Origin: an uncultured Pelagibacteraceae bacterium
Lineage (GTDB): Bacteria > Pseudomonadota > Alphaproteobacteria > Pelagibacterales > Pelagibacteraceae
Direction of reading: 5' to 3'
DNA: 64,000 nucleotides
Assembly: GCA_902564385.1 (NCBI GenBank)
Contig: CACFAT010000001.1
Span: 62,001 to 126,000 of the forward strand
How positions within the stretch are numbered: position 1 is the stretch's first letter; each line of letters begins with the position of its first letter. The notes under the pieces are model-generated. The model saw only the letters and a program-made list of their open reading frames with translations, ran no database searches and was not told the origin of the DNA. Shown here piece after piece: positions 46,036 to 56,624 of this stretch. The position numbers were made by a program, and so were the translations under genes.

Positions 46036-48864
46036 ATGATATTAAAAAGCTTTTTTAAAAATCTTAAAAAAGATTTTATTAATAAAAGTTTTAATGGATT
46101 TGATTTTAATTCAAAAAAAATAAAAAAAAATTATATATTTTTTGCAATACAGGGTAGTAAATTTAACGGAAATAATTTCATAAATGATGCCATTAAAAGA
46201 GGAGCCCGAATAATTGTATCAAATAAATTTAAAACTGGAATCAATAAAGGTGTATTATATATAAAAGTAAGGGATCCTAGATTAGCCTTATCAAGTTTTG
46301 CAAATAAATATTATAATAAAAAACCAAATAATATAATTGCTGTAACTGGTACAAACGGTAAATCATCTATAGTCAATTTTTATTACCAAATATTAAAACT
46401 TAATAAAAAAAGAGTAGCCTCAATTGGAACTTTAGGCGTCAAATCGAATGGTGTTAACTTAAAACTTAATAATACAACTGTTGATGCTATTACAATTAAT
46501 AAAATACTTGCAAATTTAAAGAAAAAAAAAATTGAAAACGTAATTTTAGAAGCATCAAGTCATGGCCTTCATCAAAAAAGATTGCATGGTATTAAATTTA
46601 GCACATCTATATTCACTAATTTAAGCAGAGATCATTTAGATTATCACAAAAATTATAAAAATTATTTTAATTCAAAATTAATTTTATTTAATGAGTTGAC
46701 AAATAAAAATGGAAATTTGATATTTGATAATGATTTAAAATATTCGCAAATCTTTAAAAAAATAGCCAAAAGAAAAAAATTAAATTTATTAAACATTGGC
46801 ATATCAGATAGTCATTTAAAAATTAATTCAATTAAAATTTTAAATAACTACCAACATATAAAGTTTACTTTTCAAAATAAAGAATACCAATTTAAAACAA
46901 GCCTAATTGGTAAAATACAAATTAAGAATTTGATGATGGCTATTGCTGCAGCAATTAAAAGTAATCTAAAAATTGATGATATTGTTAAAAAACTTAAGTA
47001 TATTAAACCCGCAAAAGGAAGGCTCGAGATAATCGGAACAACCAAAGATAATTCAATTTTTATTTTAGATTATGCTCATACTCCAGAGGCTCTCAAAACC
47101 AGTATAGAAAATATTAAGGAACAATATAGTTTAAGAAAAATTAATATTGTGTTTGGGTGTGGCGGTGAAAGAGATAAAGAAAAAAGACCAATAATGGGTA
47201 AAATTGCTAACAAACTATGTAATTATATTTATCTTACAGACGATAATCCTAGAAGTGAAAATCCAGAAAATATCAGAGCAAGCATTAAGAAATCAATTTT
47301 ACCATCTAAAATGGTTGAAATACCATCAAGAAAATTAGCTATAAAAAAAGCAATTTTAAATAGTAAGTCTGATGAGGTTTTAATTATTGCAGGAAAGGGA
47401 CATGAAAACACTCAAGAATATATTAAGAAAAATAAATTTTCTGACAAAGATAATATAAAAAAATCAATAATTTTAAAAAATAAATCTTTATCAAATGATT
47501 GGAAATTAAATATACTTAAAGAAATTATAAATAACAAAAAATTAGATAGATTAAAAAATTTAAAAATTAGTACTAATTCGAAAGAACAGAATAAAGGTAA
47601 AATTTTCCTTGGAATTAAGGGAAAATCTTTTAATGGAAATGACTTTGCAGATGAAGCTTTAAAAAGTGGAGCAAAATTAGCAATAGTTCAAAATAACAAA
47701 AATGATAGTAAAAAAAAGATTAATGTTAAAAGTTCTCTAGAATTATTAATTAAATTTTCACAAAAGATAAGAATTTCTTCTAATGCATCTCAAGTTGCAA
47801 TTACAGGATCTTCAGGCAAAACCTCGTTGAAAGAATTGTTAGGGCAATGTCTTCAAAAAAATTATTCCACAACATTTTCAAAAAATTCATTCAATAATAA
47901 ATTCGGTTTACCGATTTCTTTAATAAATTGTAATAAGGATACGACTTATGGAATATTTGAAATTGGAATGGATAAAAAGGGAGAAATAGACAATTTATCA
48001 AAAATAATTAAACCAGATGTTGGAGTTATTACAAATATTAGTTATGCGCACGCCAAAAATTTTAAATCTTTATTGGATATAGCTAAAGCCAAATCAGAGA
48101 TTATTTTCAACATAAGAAAAAATGGTACAATTGTATTGAATAGAGATGATAAATTTTTTGACTTTTTTTCAAATTTAGCAAATAAAAATAATTTAAATAT
48201 TATTTCTTTCGGTAAACATAAAAATTCTACTATAAGATTATCTAAATTAAAAAAATCTACGAAATCTTATATTATTTATATTGATGTAGCTTCTAAAATT
48301 TTTAATTTTAAAATTAATAATAACTTATTACCTTATTTGGATAATATATTGGCTTCCATAGCAGTTTGTAAAAGTTTAAATATCGTTGATAAAATAAAAA
48401 GTAACTTTTTTTCTAATTATAAAATACCAAGTGGTAGAGGAAATATAAAAAAATTTACTGTTGGTTTAAAAAAAGTTAATATAATAGATGAAAGTTATAA
48501 CTCAAATCCATTATCTTTGAATTTTTCAATTAAGAAATTTGATAATTTAAAAGTAAATCCAAATAAAAAATTTATGCTACTAGGTGACATGTTAGAATTA
48601 GGAAAATTTTCAAAAAAACTTCATATTGAAGCTGCAAAAGATATCAATAAGGCAAAGTTCAAAAAGTTGTTTGTTTATGGGAATTATATCACAGAAACAT
48701 TCAACAAAATTAGAACACAAAAAAAAGGAAAAATACTTAAATCAATTAGTGAAATTCTTAATATAATAAAAAATGATTTAAATAATGGTGATTTTTTAAT
48801 GATAAAGGGCTCAAATTCTACAGGACTTAATCAAATAACTAAACAAATTGGATCAAAATCTTAA
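46036..48864 (+). CDS. murE-murF: fused MurE-MurF peptidoglycan ligase
   Basis: 942 aa single frame with two Mur ligases in tandem. The first (about 1-485) is UDP-MurNAc-tripeptide synthetase: the MurE N-domain, P-loop TGTNGKS (104-110), and DNPR (403-406) followed by SENP, the meso-diaminopimelate selectivity motif. The second (about 495-942) is MurF, adding D-Ala-D-Ala: N-domain with FLGIKGKSFNGNDF, P-loop TGSSGKTS (590-597), and EIGMDKKGEI. A linker of about 10-15 residues separates them. No stop or frameshift interrupts the frame. The TAATG overlap couples it to mraY. Confidence 0.95.
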   Translation: MILKSFFKNLKKDFINKSFNGFDFNSKKIKKNYIFFAIQGSKFNGNNFINDAIKRGARIIVSNKFKTGINKGVLYIKVRDPRLALSSFANKYYNKKPNNIIAVTGTNGKSSIVNFYYQILKLNKKRVASIGTLGVKSNGVNLKLNNTTVDAITINKILANLKKKKIENVILEASSHGLHQKRLHGIKFSTSIFTNLSRDHLDYHKNYKNYFNSKLILFNELTNKNGNLIFDNDLKYSQIFKKIAKRKKLNLLNIGISDSHLKINSIKILNNYQHIKFTFQNKEYQFKTSLIGKIQIKNLMMAIAAAIKSNLKIDDIVKKLKYIKPAKGRLEIIGTTKDNSIFILDYAHTPEALKTSIENIKEQYSLRKINIVFGCGGERDKEKRPIMGKIANKLCNYIYLTDDNPRSENPENIRASIKKSILPSKMVEIPSRKLAIKKAILNSKSDEVLIIAGKGHENTQEYIKKNKFSDKDNIKKSIILKNKSLSNDWKLNILKEIINNKKLDRLKNLKISTNSKEQNKGKIFLGIKGKSFNGNDFADEALKSGAKLAIVQNNKNDSKKKINVKSSLELLIKFSQKIRISSNASQVAITGSSGKTSLKELLGQCLQKNYSTTFSKNSFNNKFGLPISLINCNKDTTYGIFEIGMDKKGEIDNLSKIIKPDVGVITNISYAHAKNFKSLLDIAKAKSEIIFNIRKNGTIVLNRDDKFFDFFSNLANKNNLNIISFGKHKNSTIRLSKLKKSTKSYIIYIDVASKIFNFKINNNLLPYLDNILASIAVCKSLNIVDKIKSNFFSNYKIPSGRGNIKKFTVGLKKVNIIDESYNSNPLSLNFSIKKFDNLKVNPNKKFMLLGDMLELGKFSKKLHIEAAKDINKAKFKKLFVYGNYITETFNKIRTQKKGKILKSISEILNIIKNDLNNGDFLMIKGSNSTGLNQITKQIGSKS

Positions 48865-49949
48865 TGTTGTTTGAACTTTTTTCAATTCTAGTAGATCAGT
48901 TTAGTTTTTTGAATGTTTTTAAATATTTAACAGTAAGAACCGGTCTTTCTATGTTTACAGCTATGGTTGTTGTTTTTTTAGTTGGAAACCCATTAATTAA
49001 TTTTTTTTCTTCAAAACAAATTCATAATCCAATTAGAGAAGATGGACCGAGTGATCATATAATTAGAAAAATAGGAACACCCACAATGGGAGGGCTAATA
49101 ATATTACTAGGTGTTTTTTCAGGAGTATTGCTATGGGGCGACTTAACAAATCCATATAATTGGTTTCTAATATTTATCGCTGCATCTTTTGGATTACTAG
49201 GAGCTTACGATGATTATAAAAAAATTAAGTTGAAAAGTTCACATGGAATTTCTTCTAAACTTAAATTATCTCTACAAATTATTTTAGCTTTGATTGGCAT
49301 ATTTATACTTTATATCACAAGTAATTCTGATCAAATAAGCAATCTATATTTTCCTTTTTTCAAAAACTTAGTAATCAACCTTGGATGGTTTTTTATACCT
49401 TTTTACATGTTTATATTAGTTGGAGCCTCAAATGCAGTTAATTTAACTGATGGTTTGGACGGATTAGCAACAGTCCCTGTTATGTTAGTTGCTGCTTGTT
49501 TTGCATTTATTAGTTACGTCTCTGGTAACATAATTTTTTCTGATTATCTTCAGATCGCATATATAGAGGGTGTAGGAGAAGCTTCGATTTTTTGTGGATC
49601 AATAATTGGAGCTTGTTTAGGTTTTTTATGGTTTAACGCACCACCGGCAAAAATTTTTATGGGAGACACTGGATCTTTATCATTAGGTGGTTCACTGGGA
49701 GCGGTTGGTATAATAACTAAGCACGAAATTGTGTTAGCAATAACAGGCGGATTGTTTGTTTTAGAAGCTGTTTCTGTAATAGTTCAAGTTATTTCCTATA
49801 AATTAACTGGTAAAAGAATATTTAAAATGGCTCCAATACACCATCATTTTGAAAAAAAAGGATGGCCAGAGTCAACGGTTGTAATTAGATTTTGGATAAT
49901 TTCTATTATTCTAGCGATGATTGGATTAGCAACTTTGAAACTTAGATAA
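48864..49949 (+). CDS. mraY: phospho-N-acetylmuramoyl-pentapeptide transferase (MraY)
   Basis: Integral membrane enzyme forming lipid I from UDP-MurNAc-pentapeptide and undecaprenyl phosphate. About ten hydrophobic helices; motifs include TPTMGGLIILLG, AYDDYKKIK, NLTDGLDGLAT with the catalytic Asp, FMGDTGSLSLGG and APIHHHFEKKGWPE. The 361 aa length is standard. Both ends use TAATG overlaps, with murE-murF and murD. Confidence 0.97.
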   Translation: MLFELFSILVDQFSFLNVFKYLTVRTGLSMFTAMVVVFLVGNPLINFFSSKQIHNPIREDGPSDHIIRKIGTPTMGGLIILLGVFSGVLLWGDLTNPYNWFLIFIAASFGLLGAYDDYKKIKLKSSHGISSKLKLSLQIILALIGIFILYITSNSDQISNLYFPFFKNLVINLGWFFIPFYMFILVGASNAVNLTDGLDGLATVPVMLVAACFAFISYVSGNIIFSDYLQIAYIEGVGEASIFCGSIIGACLGFLWFNAPPAKIFMGDTGSLSLGGSLGAVGIITKHEIVLAITGGLFVLEAVSVIVQVISYKLTGKRIFKMAPIHHHFEKKGWPESTVVIRFWIISIILAMIGLATLKLR

Positions 49950-51238
49950 TGAAATTAAAAAATGAAACGTTAAGTAAAAATTTTTTAATTTATGGTTTTG
50001 GAAAATCTGGAATTTCATCATTCAAATATTTAAAAAAGAGAAATAAGTGTTTTATTTTCGATGATGATAAGAAAAAAATTAAAAATAAATATAAAAAATT
50101 TTTTATTTCTAAATCAAAATTATTAAATAATAATTTTGATTATATAGTTATAAGTCCTGGTATTAATATAAATAGATGCCAGTTATCAAATTATTTAAAA
50201 AAGAACCAAAAAAAAGTTATTACTGATTTTGATATTTTCTATAAATTTAACCCTGATGTTTTAACAATTACGATTACTGGTACGAACGGAAAGTCAACTA
50301 CAAGTAAGTTGCTTTATGATATTTTAAAGAAACACAATTATGATACTAGGCTAACTGGAAATATTGGAAATCCTATTTTAGAGGAAAAAAGAGTTACCAA
50401 AAATACTATCTTTGTTATTGAGGCCTCTTCTTATCAGCTGGCTTATAGTAAATATTTCAAATCAAAATTTTCTATAATTATTAATATTTCCCCAGATCAT
50501 TTAGAAAGACATAGTACAATGAAGAATTATGTATTATCAAAATTAAAATGTGTAATAAGACAAAACGAAAATGATGTAGCAATAATAACAAACACTAATT
50601 TATTGAAAGACTTATTAAGAACTAAAAATATAAAATCCAAAATAATATATGTAAGTAAAAATAAGTATGCATATTTAAAAAATAAATTAAGTAATGATAA
50701 TTTTAAAAATTCAACAAATTTTCAAAATTTAAATTTTTTATTTGAGCTATCAAAACATATGAAACTTAATTTAAAAACTGTAATAAAAACTATTAATAAA
50801 TTTAAACCTTTGAAATTTAGACAGGAAGTTATCCATCAATCAAAATATTTAAAAATAATAAACGACTCTAAGTCAACAACATTATCTTCTACTGTTCCAT
50901 TTTTAGAATCTAATGAAAAAATTCTATGGATTTTGGGAGGATTATTTAAAAAGGGTGACAAATTTAATTTAAATAAAAAGTATTTTAAAAATTTAGAAGC
51001 ATTTATTTACGGAAAAGATAGACAAGTTTTCCTAAAACTATTTAAAAATAAAATTAAAGTTAATCTATCAAAAGATCTGAGAAATACTCTTAAAATAATT
51101 CCAAACCTTAAGGATATAAGAACAAAAGTTACAGTTTTATTTAGCCCATCGGCCGCATCATTTGATCAATACAAAAATTTTGAAGAAAGAGGTAGACAAT
51201 TCAATATGTTAATTAAAAGATATTTACCAATTGAATGA
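49949..51238 (+). CDS. murD: UDP-N-acetylmuramoyl-L-alanine--D-glutamate ligase
   Basis: Adds D-Glu to UDP-MurNAc-L-Ala. The N-terminal IYGFGKSGISSFKYL Rossmann motif binds the uridine moiety, the P-loop is TITGTNGKSTTSK, EASSYQL and NISPDHLERH are the central-domain motifs, and NDSKSTT with LGGLFKKGD are in the C-terminal domain. The length is 429 aa. Its TGA overlaps the ftsW ATG (ATGA). Confidence 0.96.
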   Translation: MKLKNETLSKNFLIYGFGKSGISSFKYLKKRNKCFIFDDDKKKIKNKYKKFFISKSKLLNNNFDYIVISPGININRCQLSNYLKKNQKKVITDFDIFYKFNPDVLTITITGTNGKSTTSKLLYDILKKHNYDTRLTGNIGNPILEEKRVTKNTIFVIEASSYQLAYSKYFKSKFSIIINISPDHLERHSTMKNYVLSKLKCVIRQNENDVAIITNTNLLKDLLRTKNIKSKIIYVSKNKYAYLKNKLSNDNFKNSTNFQNLNFLFELSKHMKLNLKTVIKTINKFKPLKFRQEVIHQSKYLKIINDSKSTTLSSTVPFLESNEKILWILGGLFKKGDKFNLNKKYFKNLEAFIYGKDRQVFLKLFKNKIKVNLSKDLRNTLKIIPNLKDIRTKVTVLFSPSAASFDQYKNFEERGRQFNMLIKRYLPIE

Positions 51239-52344
51239 ATAAATATTTTGATACATTTTATTTTTGGTGGAAAAACATCGATAAAACAATTTTTTTGATA
51301 ATAAGTCTATTATTTTCACTAGGATTGTTCTTTTCTTTAGTTTCAACTTCAATAATAGCATCAGATAAATTAAACACAAATTCTTACTATTTTTTTTTAA
51401 AACATTTAATTTTTGTTTTAATAGGAATATTTTTAATTTTATTTTTATCTCTACTAAATCAAAAAATTTTAATTAGGTTATCAGTCGTATTATTTGTTAT
51501 CACATTTATAAGTTTATTCTTAGTTCCCTTAATAGGAGTGGAGGTCAAAGGGTCAAAGAGATGGTTAGATATTGGATCATTACCTAGGTTTCAACCTATT
51601 GAAACTTTAAAACCTTTTTTTGTTATTGTTATTTCACTAATAATTTCATTAGAAAAAAAAAACCTTTATATAAAATATCTCTTGAGTTCAGTCATTTTAG
51701 TGCCAATAATTATTTTACTTTTATCTCAACCAGACTTAGGACAAACATTATTAATAATATCTGTTTGGCTTGCCATTATTTTTGTTTCAGGAATAAATTT
51801 ATTACTTTTTGCAATTTCATTATTAGCTGTGGGTTCATTAACTTTATTTTTAGTCTTTTTGGTGCCAAAGTTTGAATACATAAGAATAAGATTAATGTCA
51901 TTTTTAGATAATTCTAGTGGTAATAATTACCAGGCAGATAAAGCAAGCGATGCAATATCCAGTGGAAGTTTTTTTGGAAAAGGAATAGGTGAAGGAACTT
52001 TAAATTCAAGAATACCAGAGGCACATACAGATTATATAATTTCTGTAATTGCAGAAGAATTTGGAGTAGTTATTCTCATAGGTATAATATTTCTTTATTT
52101 AATATTATCTTATAGAGTTTTAAAAAAAATAGATTTTACAAAAAATAATAATTTTAAACTTATATTAGTTGGAAGTATTTCAATAATACTATTGCAAACT
52201 TTTATTCATATTGGTGTAAATATAAGAATGCTTCCTACTACAGGCATGACAATGCCATTTATTAGTTATGGTGGTTCTTCAATAGTTGGAACATCAATTT
52301 TAACTGGAATAATATTAAATTTGACGAAGAGAAAATTAAATTAG
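51235..52344 (+). CDS. ftsW: peptidoglycan glycosyltransferase FtsW
   Basis: SEDS-family membrane enzyme that polymerises septal glycan from lipid II together with FtsI. It has about ten helices; KGSKRWLDIG with the following FQPIE, the large loop with GSFFGKGIGEGTLNSRIPEAHTD in parts, AEEFGVV and TTGMTMPFISYGGSS are family signatures. The length of 369 aa is typical. murG follows after 1 nt. Confidence 0.96.
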   Translation: MNKYFDTFYFWWKNIDKTIFLIISLLFSLGLFFSLVSTSIIASDKLNTNSYYFFLKHLIFVLIGIFLILFLSLLNQKILIRLSVVLFVITFISLFLVPLIGVEVKGSKRWLDIGSLPRFQPIETLKPFFVIVISLIISLEKKNLYIKYLLSSVILVPIIILLLSQPDLGQTLLIISVWLAIIFVSGINLLLFAISLLAVGSLTLFLVFLVPKFEYIRIRLMSFLDNSSGNNYQADKASDAISSGSFFGKGIGEGTLNSRIPEAHTDYIISVIAEEFGVVILIGIIFLYLILSYRVLKKIDFTKNNNFKLILVGSISIILLQTFIHIGVNIRMLPTTGMTMPFISYGGSSIVGTSILTGIILNLTKRKLN

Positions 52345-52345
52345 T

Positions 52346-53422
52346 ATGAAAAATATACTTATAGTAACAGGTGGTTCTGGTGGCCACGTAGTACCATCTA
52401 CCTCTTTGTTTGAACATTTGAAAAATAAATTTTCTGTAAAAATGGTATCTGATTTGAGAGGAAGCAAATATATAAATACTGAAAAATTTAAATATGAATT
52501 AATAGATGTACCTAATTTATTTTTAAAACCTTATTTACTTCCAATAAATATTTTAAAATATTTTCTAAACATTTTTCAATCTATTAGATTTTTAAAAAAT
52601 AATAAGACAAATATTGTGATTAGTACTGGTGGGTACATGACATTTCCATTTTGCTTGGCTGCATTTATATTAAAAAAAAAAGTTTTCTTGTTTGAGCCTA
52701 ATAGTGTTTTAGGTAGATCTAACCGCTTCGCTTTGAAATTTTCAACAAAGATAATTTGTTACGATGAAAATTTAAGAAACTTCCCAATAAAATACAATTC
52801 TAAAAAAGTTATAGTCAAACCTATTTTAAAAAAAGAAATATATAACTTAGAAAAAAATATAATTAATTTAAAAAAGGAAATAAAAAAAATTCTTATCATC
52901 GGTGGCAGTCAGGGTGCATCGTTTTTTGACGAAAATATTACTGAATTAATTATCGAAATTTCAAAAAAACGAAATTTCGAAGTTATACAACAAATATCAA
53001 ATGTTAATAATTTATCTTCAATAAAAAATAAATATGAAAAATCAAATATAAACTATAAATTTATTGAATTTACCAATGATAGTCATGAACTCTACAATGG
53101 TATAGATCTAGCAATTACCAGAGGAGGCGCAAGCACACTTAGTGAACTTTCATTCTTAAACATACCGTTTATTTCAATACCCCTCCCATCAGCAAGAGAT
53201 AATCACCAATTTTATAATTCAGAATTTTACTATAAAAAAAATTGTTGTTGGTTAATAAAACAAAAGGAATTCGAATTTAAAAAATTTTCAAAGATGATAT
53301 TTGAAATATTTAACGATTATAAAAATTACAACGAAAAATTTAAAAATCTTGAGGAAATTACTAAAAAAAATACTTGGAATAATATAAACAATAAGATTAT
53401 AGAAATTATAGATGAAAATTAA
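52346..53422 (+). CDS. murG: UDP-GlcNAc:undecaprenyl-PP-MurNAc-pentapeptide transferase MurG
   Basis: GT-B (GT28) glycosyltransferase at the inner face of the membrane that makes lipid II. The N-terminal VTGGSGGHVVPS glycine loop, STGGYMTFP, FEPNSVLGRSNR, IIGGSQGASFF and the donor-site TRGGASTLSELSFLNIPFISIP region in parts are diagnostic. It is 358 aa. The end overlaps murC by 11 nt. Confidence 0.96.
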   Translation: MKNILIVTGGSGGHVVPSTSLFEHLKNKFSVKMVSDLRGSKYINTEKFKYELIDVPNLFLKPYLLPINILKYFLNIFQSIRFLKNNKTNIVISTGGYMTFPFCLAAFILKKKVFLFEPNSVLGRSNRFALKFSTKIICYDENLRNFPIKYNSKKVIVKPILKKEIYNLEKNIINLKKEIKKILIIGGSQGASFFDENITELIIEISKKRNFEVIQQISNVNNLSSIKNKYEKSNINYKFIEFTNDSHELYNGIDLAITRGGASTLSELSFLNIPFISIPLPSARDNHQFYNSEFYYKKNCCWLIKQKEFEFKKFSKMIFEIFNDYKNYNEKFKNLEEITKKNTWNNINNKIIEIIDEN

Positions 53423-54794
53423 TATCGGAAAAACTGAACTAATTCATTTTGTTGGAATTGGTGGTATTGGTATGAGTGGTTTAGCATTAATAATGGATAG
53501 TTTAGGCTTTAAAATACAAGGAAGTGACAAATCAGATAATAAAAATCTTAATTTACTAAGAAAAAGAAAAATTCCAATTTATTTAAGTCATAATAAGCAA
53601 AATATAAAAAATTGTACTGTATTAGTAGTTTCATCAGCTATAAAAAAATCAAATCCAGAATATAGGCATGCTAAAAAATTAAACCTACCAATATATAAAA
53701 GAGGAGAATTGTTAGGTCATATAGTTTCTTTAATGAAAAATATTGTTGTGACAGGATCACACGGCAAAACAACAACAACATCAATTTTGTCAAACATTAT
53801 GAATTACGCAAAATTAGATCCGACAATAATTAATGGAGGTGTTTTGAATTCAATAGGAAGTTCGGCAAAATTAGGAAAAAGTGACTGGAGTTTAGTTGAA
53901 TCAGATGAGTCGGATGGAAGTTTTCTTCAAATACCTTTTAATTATTCAATAATAACCAACATTGATAATGAACACTTGGATTATTACAGAACTATGAAAA
54001 ATTTAAAAAATAAATTCATAGAATTTATTGATAAAACACCTTCTTTTGGAAAGGCTTTTCTGTGTTTAGATGACAAAAATGTAAAAAATATTTTACCAAA
54101 AATTAAAAATAACAATTATTATACATTTGGTTTAAATAAGAAATCAAATTTTCATATTTTCAATATAATTCAGAATAAAGATTATTCAAAATTTAATATT
54201 AAAATAAAAATACCAGGTAAAACAAAAATTATAAAAAATATTTCAATACCTTTGTTAGGTTTGCATAATATAAAAAATGCAACATCTGCATTGGCAGTAG
54301 CTTTTTCAATTGGTGTATCAGATAAAATAATTAAATTAGGTCTCAAAAACTTTAATGGAGTTCAGAGAAGATTTAATTTCTTATTTAAAATTAATAAAGT
54401 GCCATTTTTCGACGACTACGCTCATCATCCGACTGAAATTTCATCAGTGTTAGATGGTGTCAGTAAAGTATACAATAAAGAAGAAATAGTTTGTATTTTT
54501 CAACCGCATAGAATTTCAAGAGTAAAAAATTTAAAAATTGAATTTTCTAAATGCTTTAAAAATGCGAACACAGTTTTACTTTGTCCAATTTATAAAGCTA
54601 GTGAAACTTTAAAATTAGGATTTTCATACACTTCATTTGCAAAATTAATTGCAAAAAATTCTAAAGTTAATCTCATAATGCTTAAAAATGAAATAGATTT
54701 AAAAAAAATTACTAAAAACATTGCATTCGGAAATAAAATTTTTATTGCTATGGGTGCTGGATCTATAACAAATTGGGTAAGAAATCTTAATTGA
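53412..54794 (+). CDS. murC: UDP-N-acetylmuramate--L-alanine ligase
   Basis: First amino-acid ligase of the muropeptide pathway. HFVGIGGIGMSGLA is the N-terminal nucleotide motif, VTGSHGKTTTTSIL the P-loop, ESDESDGSF and ITNIDNEHLDYY central motifs, DDYAHHPTEI and FQPHRISRVK the C-domain motifs. The length is 460 aa. The upstream overlap with murG and 1-nt gap to murB indicate one transcript. Confidence 0.97.
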   Translation: MKINIGKTELIHFVGIGGIGMSGLALIMDSLGFKIQGSDKSDNKNLNLLRKRKIPIYLSHNKQNIKNCTVLVVSSAIKKSNPEYRHAKKLNLPIYKRGELLGHIVSLMKNIVVTGSHGKTTTTSILSNIMNYAKLDPTIINGGVLNSIGSSAKLGKSDWSLVESDESDGSFLQIPFNYSIITNIDNEHLDYYRTMKNLKNKFIEFIDKTPSFGKAFLCLDDKNVKNILPKIKNNNYYTFGLNKKSNFHIFNIIQNKDYSKFNIKIKIPGKTKIIKNISIPLLGLHNIKNATSALAVAFSIGVSDKIIKLGLKNFNGVQRRFNFLFKINKVPFFDDYAHHPTEISSVLDGVSKVYNKEEIVCIFQPHRISRVKNLKIEFSKCFKNANTVLLCPIYKASETLKLGFSYTSFAKLIAKNSKVNLIMLKNEIDLKKITKNIAFGNKIFIAMGAGSITNWVRNLN

Positions 54795-54795
54795 T

Positions 54796-55704
54796 ATGGA
54801 ATTAAAAGATATTGAAGATTTTAAAAATAAATATAATGCAGATCTGTTTTTTAATACCGATATCAAAAAACTTAATTGGTTTAATATAGGGGGTAAATCA
54901 AAAATCTTTTTTAAACCAAAAAATCTTATAGAATTAAAGGAATTCCTAAAACTGTATAATAATAGAGGAAAAATGTTTATATTAGGAATGGGTTCAAATG
55001 TGTTATTTAAAGATAAAACATATGAAGGAGTAATAATCAAACTTAGCAACAATTTTAGTACATTATCAAAATTAAAACCAGACACAATAATAGCAGGCTC
55101 AGCTTGCTCACAAAAAAAACTTTCAGAATTTGCACTAGAGAATGGAATAAGTGGTTTTGAATTTATGTACTGCATTCCTGGTTCTGTTGGAGGGGGTCTT
55201 CAAATGAATTCTGGATGTTTTGGAACAGAATTTAAAGACAAATTAATCTCTCTGCAATGTATTGATACAAAGGGAAATATAAAAGTTATCCCATCTAACA
55301 AAATTAAATTTCAATATAGAAAAATAGAATTAAACGAAAATTTAATTTTTTTAAGTGCTACTTTTAAAGGTGATTTATTAAATAAAAGTGAAATAAAAAA
55401 TTTGATGGAAGAATTGGCAATAAAAAAAAATAATTCTCAACCCTCAAAAATTAAGACAGGGGGTAGTACTTTTAAAAACCCAATCGATCAAACAACAAAA
55501 AAAGCTTGGGAATTAATAAAAGAGTCAGTTCCAGAAAATATAAGTTTTGGAGATGCTAGTATATCAAAAAAACACTCAAATTTTTTTATTAATAAAAAAA
55601 ACGCGTCGTTTGAAGAAATGAACTCTTTAATAAATTTTGTAAAAAAAAATGTTAAAGATAAAACTGGGATTAATATTAATTTAGAAATCAAAATTATAGA
55701 ATGA
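54796..55704 (+). CDS. murB: UDP-N-acetylenolpyruvoylglucosamine reductase
   Basis: FAD enzyme making UDP-MurNAc with NADPH. Seen are NTDIKKLNWFNIGGKSKIFF in parts at the N-terminus, the FAD loop LGMGSNVLFKDK, FEFMYCIPGSVGGGLQMNSGCFG in parts, QYRKIEL and GGSTFKNP with the catalytic Ser region. The length of 302 aa fits the type II form lacking the extra domain. It overlaps ddl by 4 nt (ATGA). Confidence 0.95.
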   Translation: MELKDIEDFKNKYNADLFFNTDIKKLNWFNIGGKSKIFFKPKNLIELKEFLKLYNNRGKMFILGMGSNVLFKDKTYEGVIIKLSNNFSTLSKLKPDTIIAGSACSQKKLSEFALENGISGFEFMYCIPGSVGGGLQMNSGCFGTEFKDKLISLQCIDTKGNIKVIPSNKIKFQYRKIELNENLIFLSATFKGDLLNKSEIKNLMEELAIKKNNSQPSKIKTGGSTFKNPIDQTTKKAWELIKESVPENISFGDASISKKHSNFFINKKNASFEEMNSLINFVKKNVKDKTGININLEIKIIE

Positions 55705-56624
55705 TGAAAAAAATTCTAATTTTGGCGGGTGGATATTCAAAAGAAAAAGAAGTTAGTATACAAACTGCAAAAAGTGTTTACGCAGAATTAAATAAAGATA
55801 AAAAATATAAAATTAAGGTTGTAAATCCTGATGGTAAATTTGTTCAAGTATTAAGAAACTTTAATCCAAATATAGTATTAAATTTATTGCATGGAAGATA
55901 TGGAGAAGATGGCTATATTCAAGCAATTTTAGAATCTGAAAAAGTAAAATATACTCATTCAGGCGTATTATCGTCTTCTTTAGCAATAGATAAGGAACTG
56001 TCAAAAAAAATATTTATTAAAAACAACATTTTGACGCCTAAGTATCTTAAATTCTCTTACAGAAATAATATAAACAAATTGAAATTAATAAATAATTTAC
56101 AAAAAAAGATTGGATTTCCTCTAGTTGTAAAACCTCTTAATGAAGGCTCTAGTGTAAATGTTTTTATATGTAACAAAAATAATATTTTGAAAACTCTAAC
56201 AAAACTAAATGAATATGGAGAGGTTTTATTGGAAAAATATATACCTGGGAGAGAAATACAAGTTGCAATTTTAGAAAATAAAGTGCTCGGAGCAATTGAG
56301 CTTAGACCAACTAGAAAATTTTATGATTATCAAGCCAAATATAACCCAAAAGCAAGAACGGAGCATATAATTCCTGTGGAAATTTCAAAAAGAAAATATC
56401 AGGAATTAACAAAAATTGCTTTAAAAGCACATAAAATTTTAAATTGTAGAGGGGTTACACGATCAGATTTTAGGTATTATAAAAAATCCTTTTATTTACT
56501 AGAAACTAACACACAACCAGGAATGACCTCACTATCACTAGTGCCTGAAATAGCAAATTTTAATAACATTACTTTCAAAAATTTGATAATAAAAATTTTG
56601 GAAGATGCTTCAATCAATAAATAA
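55701..56624 (+). CDS. ddl: D-alanine--D-alanine ligase
   Basis: ATP-grasp ligase supplying the D-Ala-D-Ala used by the MurF half encoded upstream. GGYSKEKEVSIQTAK at the N-terminus, LLHGRYGEDGYIQ, FPLVVKPLNEGSSVNV, EKYIPGREIQVAI, and the metal-site LLETNTQPGMTSLS (the family usually has EVNTxPGMT) are visible. The length is 307 aa. The end overlaps the ftsQ start by 20 nt. Confidence 0.95.
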   Translation: MMKKILILAGGYSKEKEVSIQTAKSVYAELNKDKKYKIKVVNPDGKFVQVLRNFNPNIVLNLLHGRYGEDGYIQAILESEKVKYTHSGVLSSSLAIDKELSKKIFIKNNILTPKYLKFSYRNNINKLKLINNLQKKIGFPLVVKPLNEGSSVNVFICNKNNILKTLTKLNEYGEVLLEKYIPGREIQVAILENKVLGAIELRPTRKFYDYQAKYNPKARTEHIIPVEISKRKYQELTKIALKAHKILNCRGVTRSDFRYYKKSFYLLETNTQPGMTSLSLVPEIANFNNITFKNLIIKILEDASINK

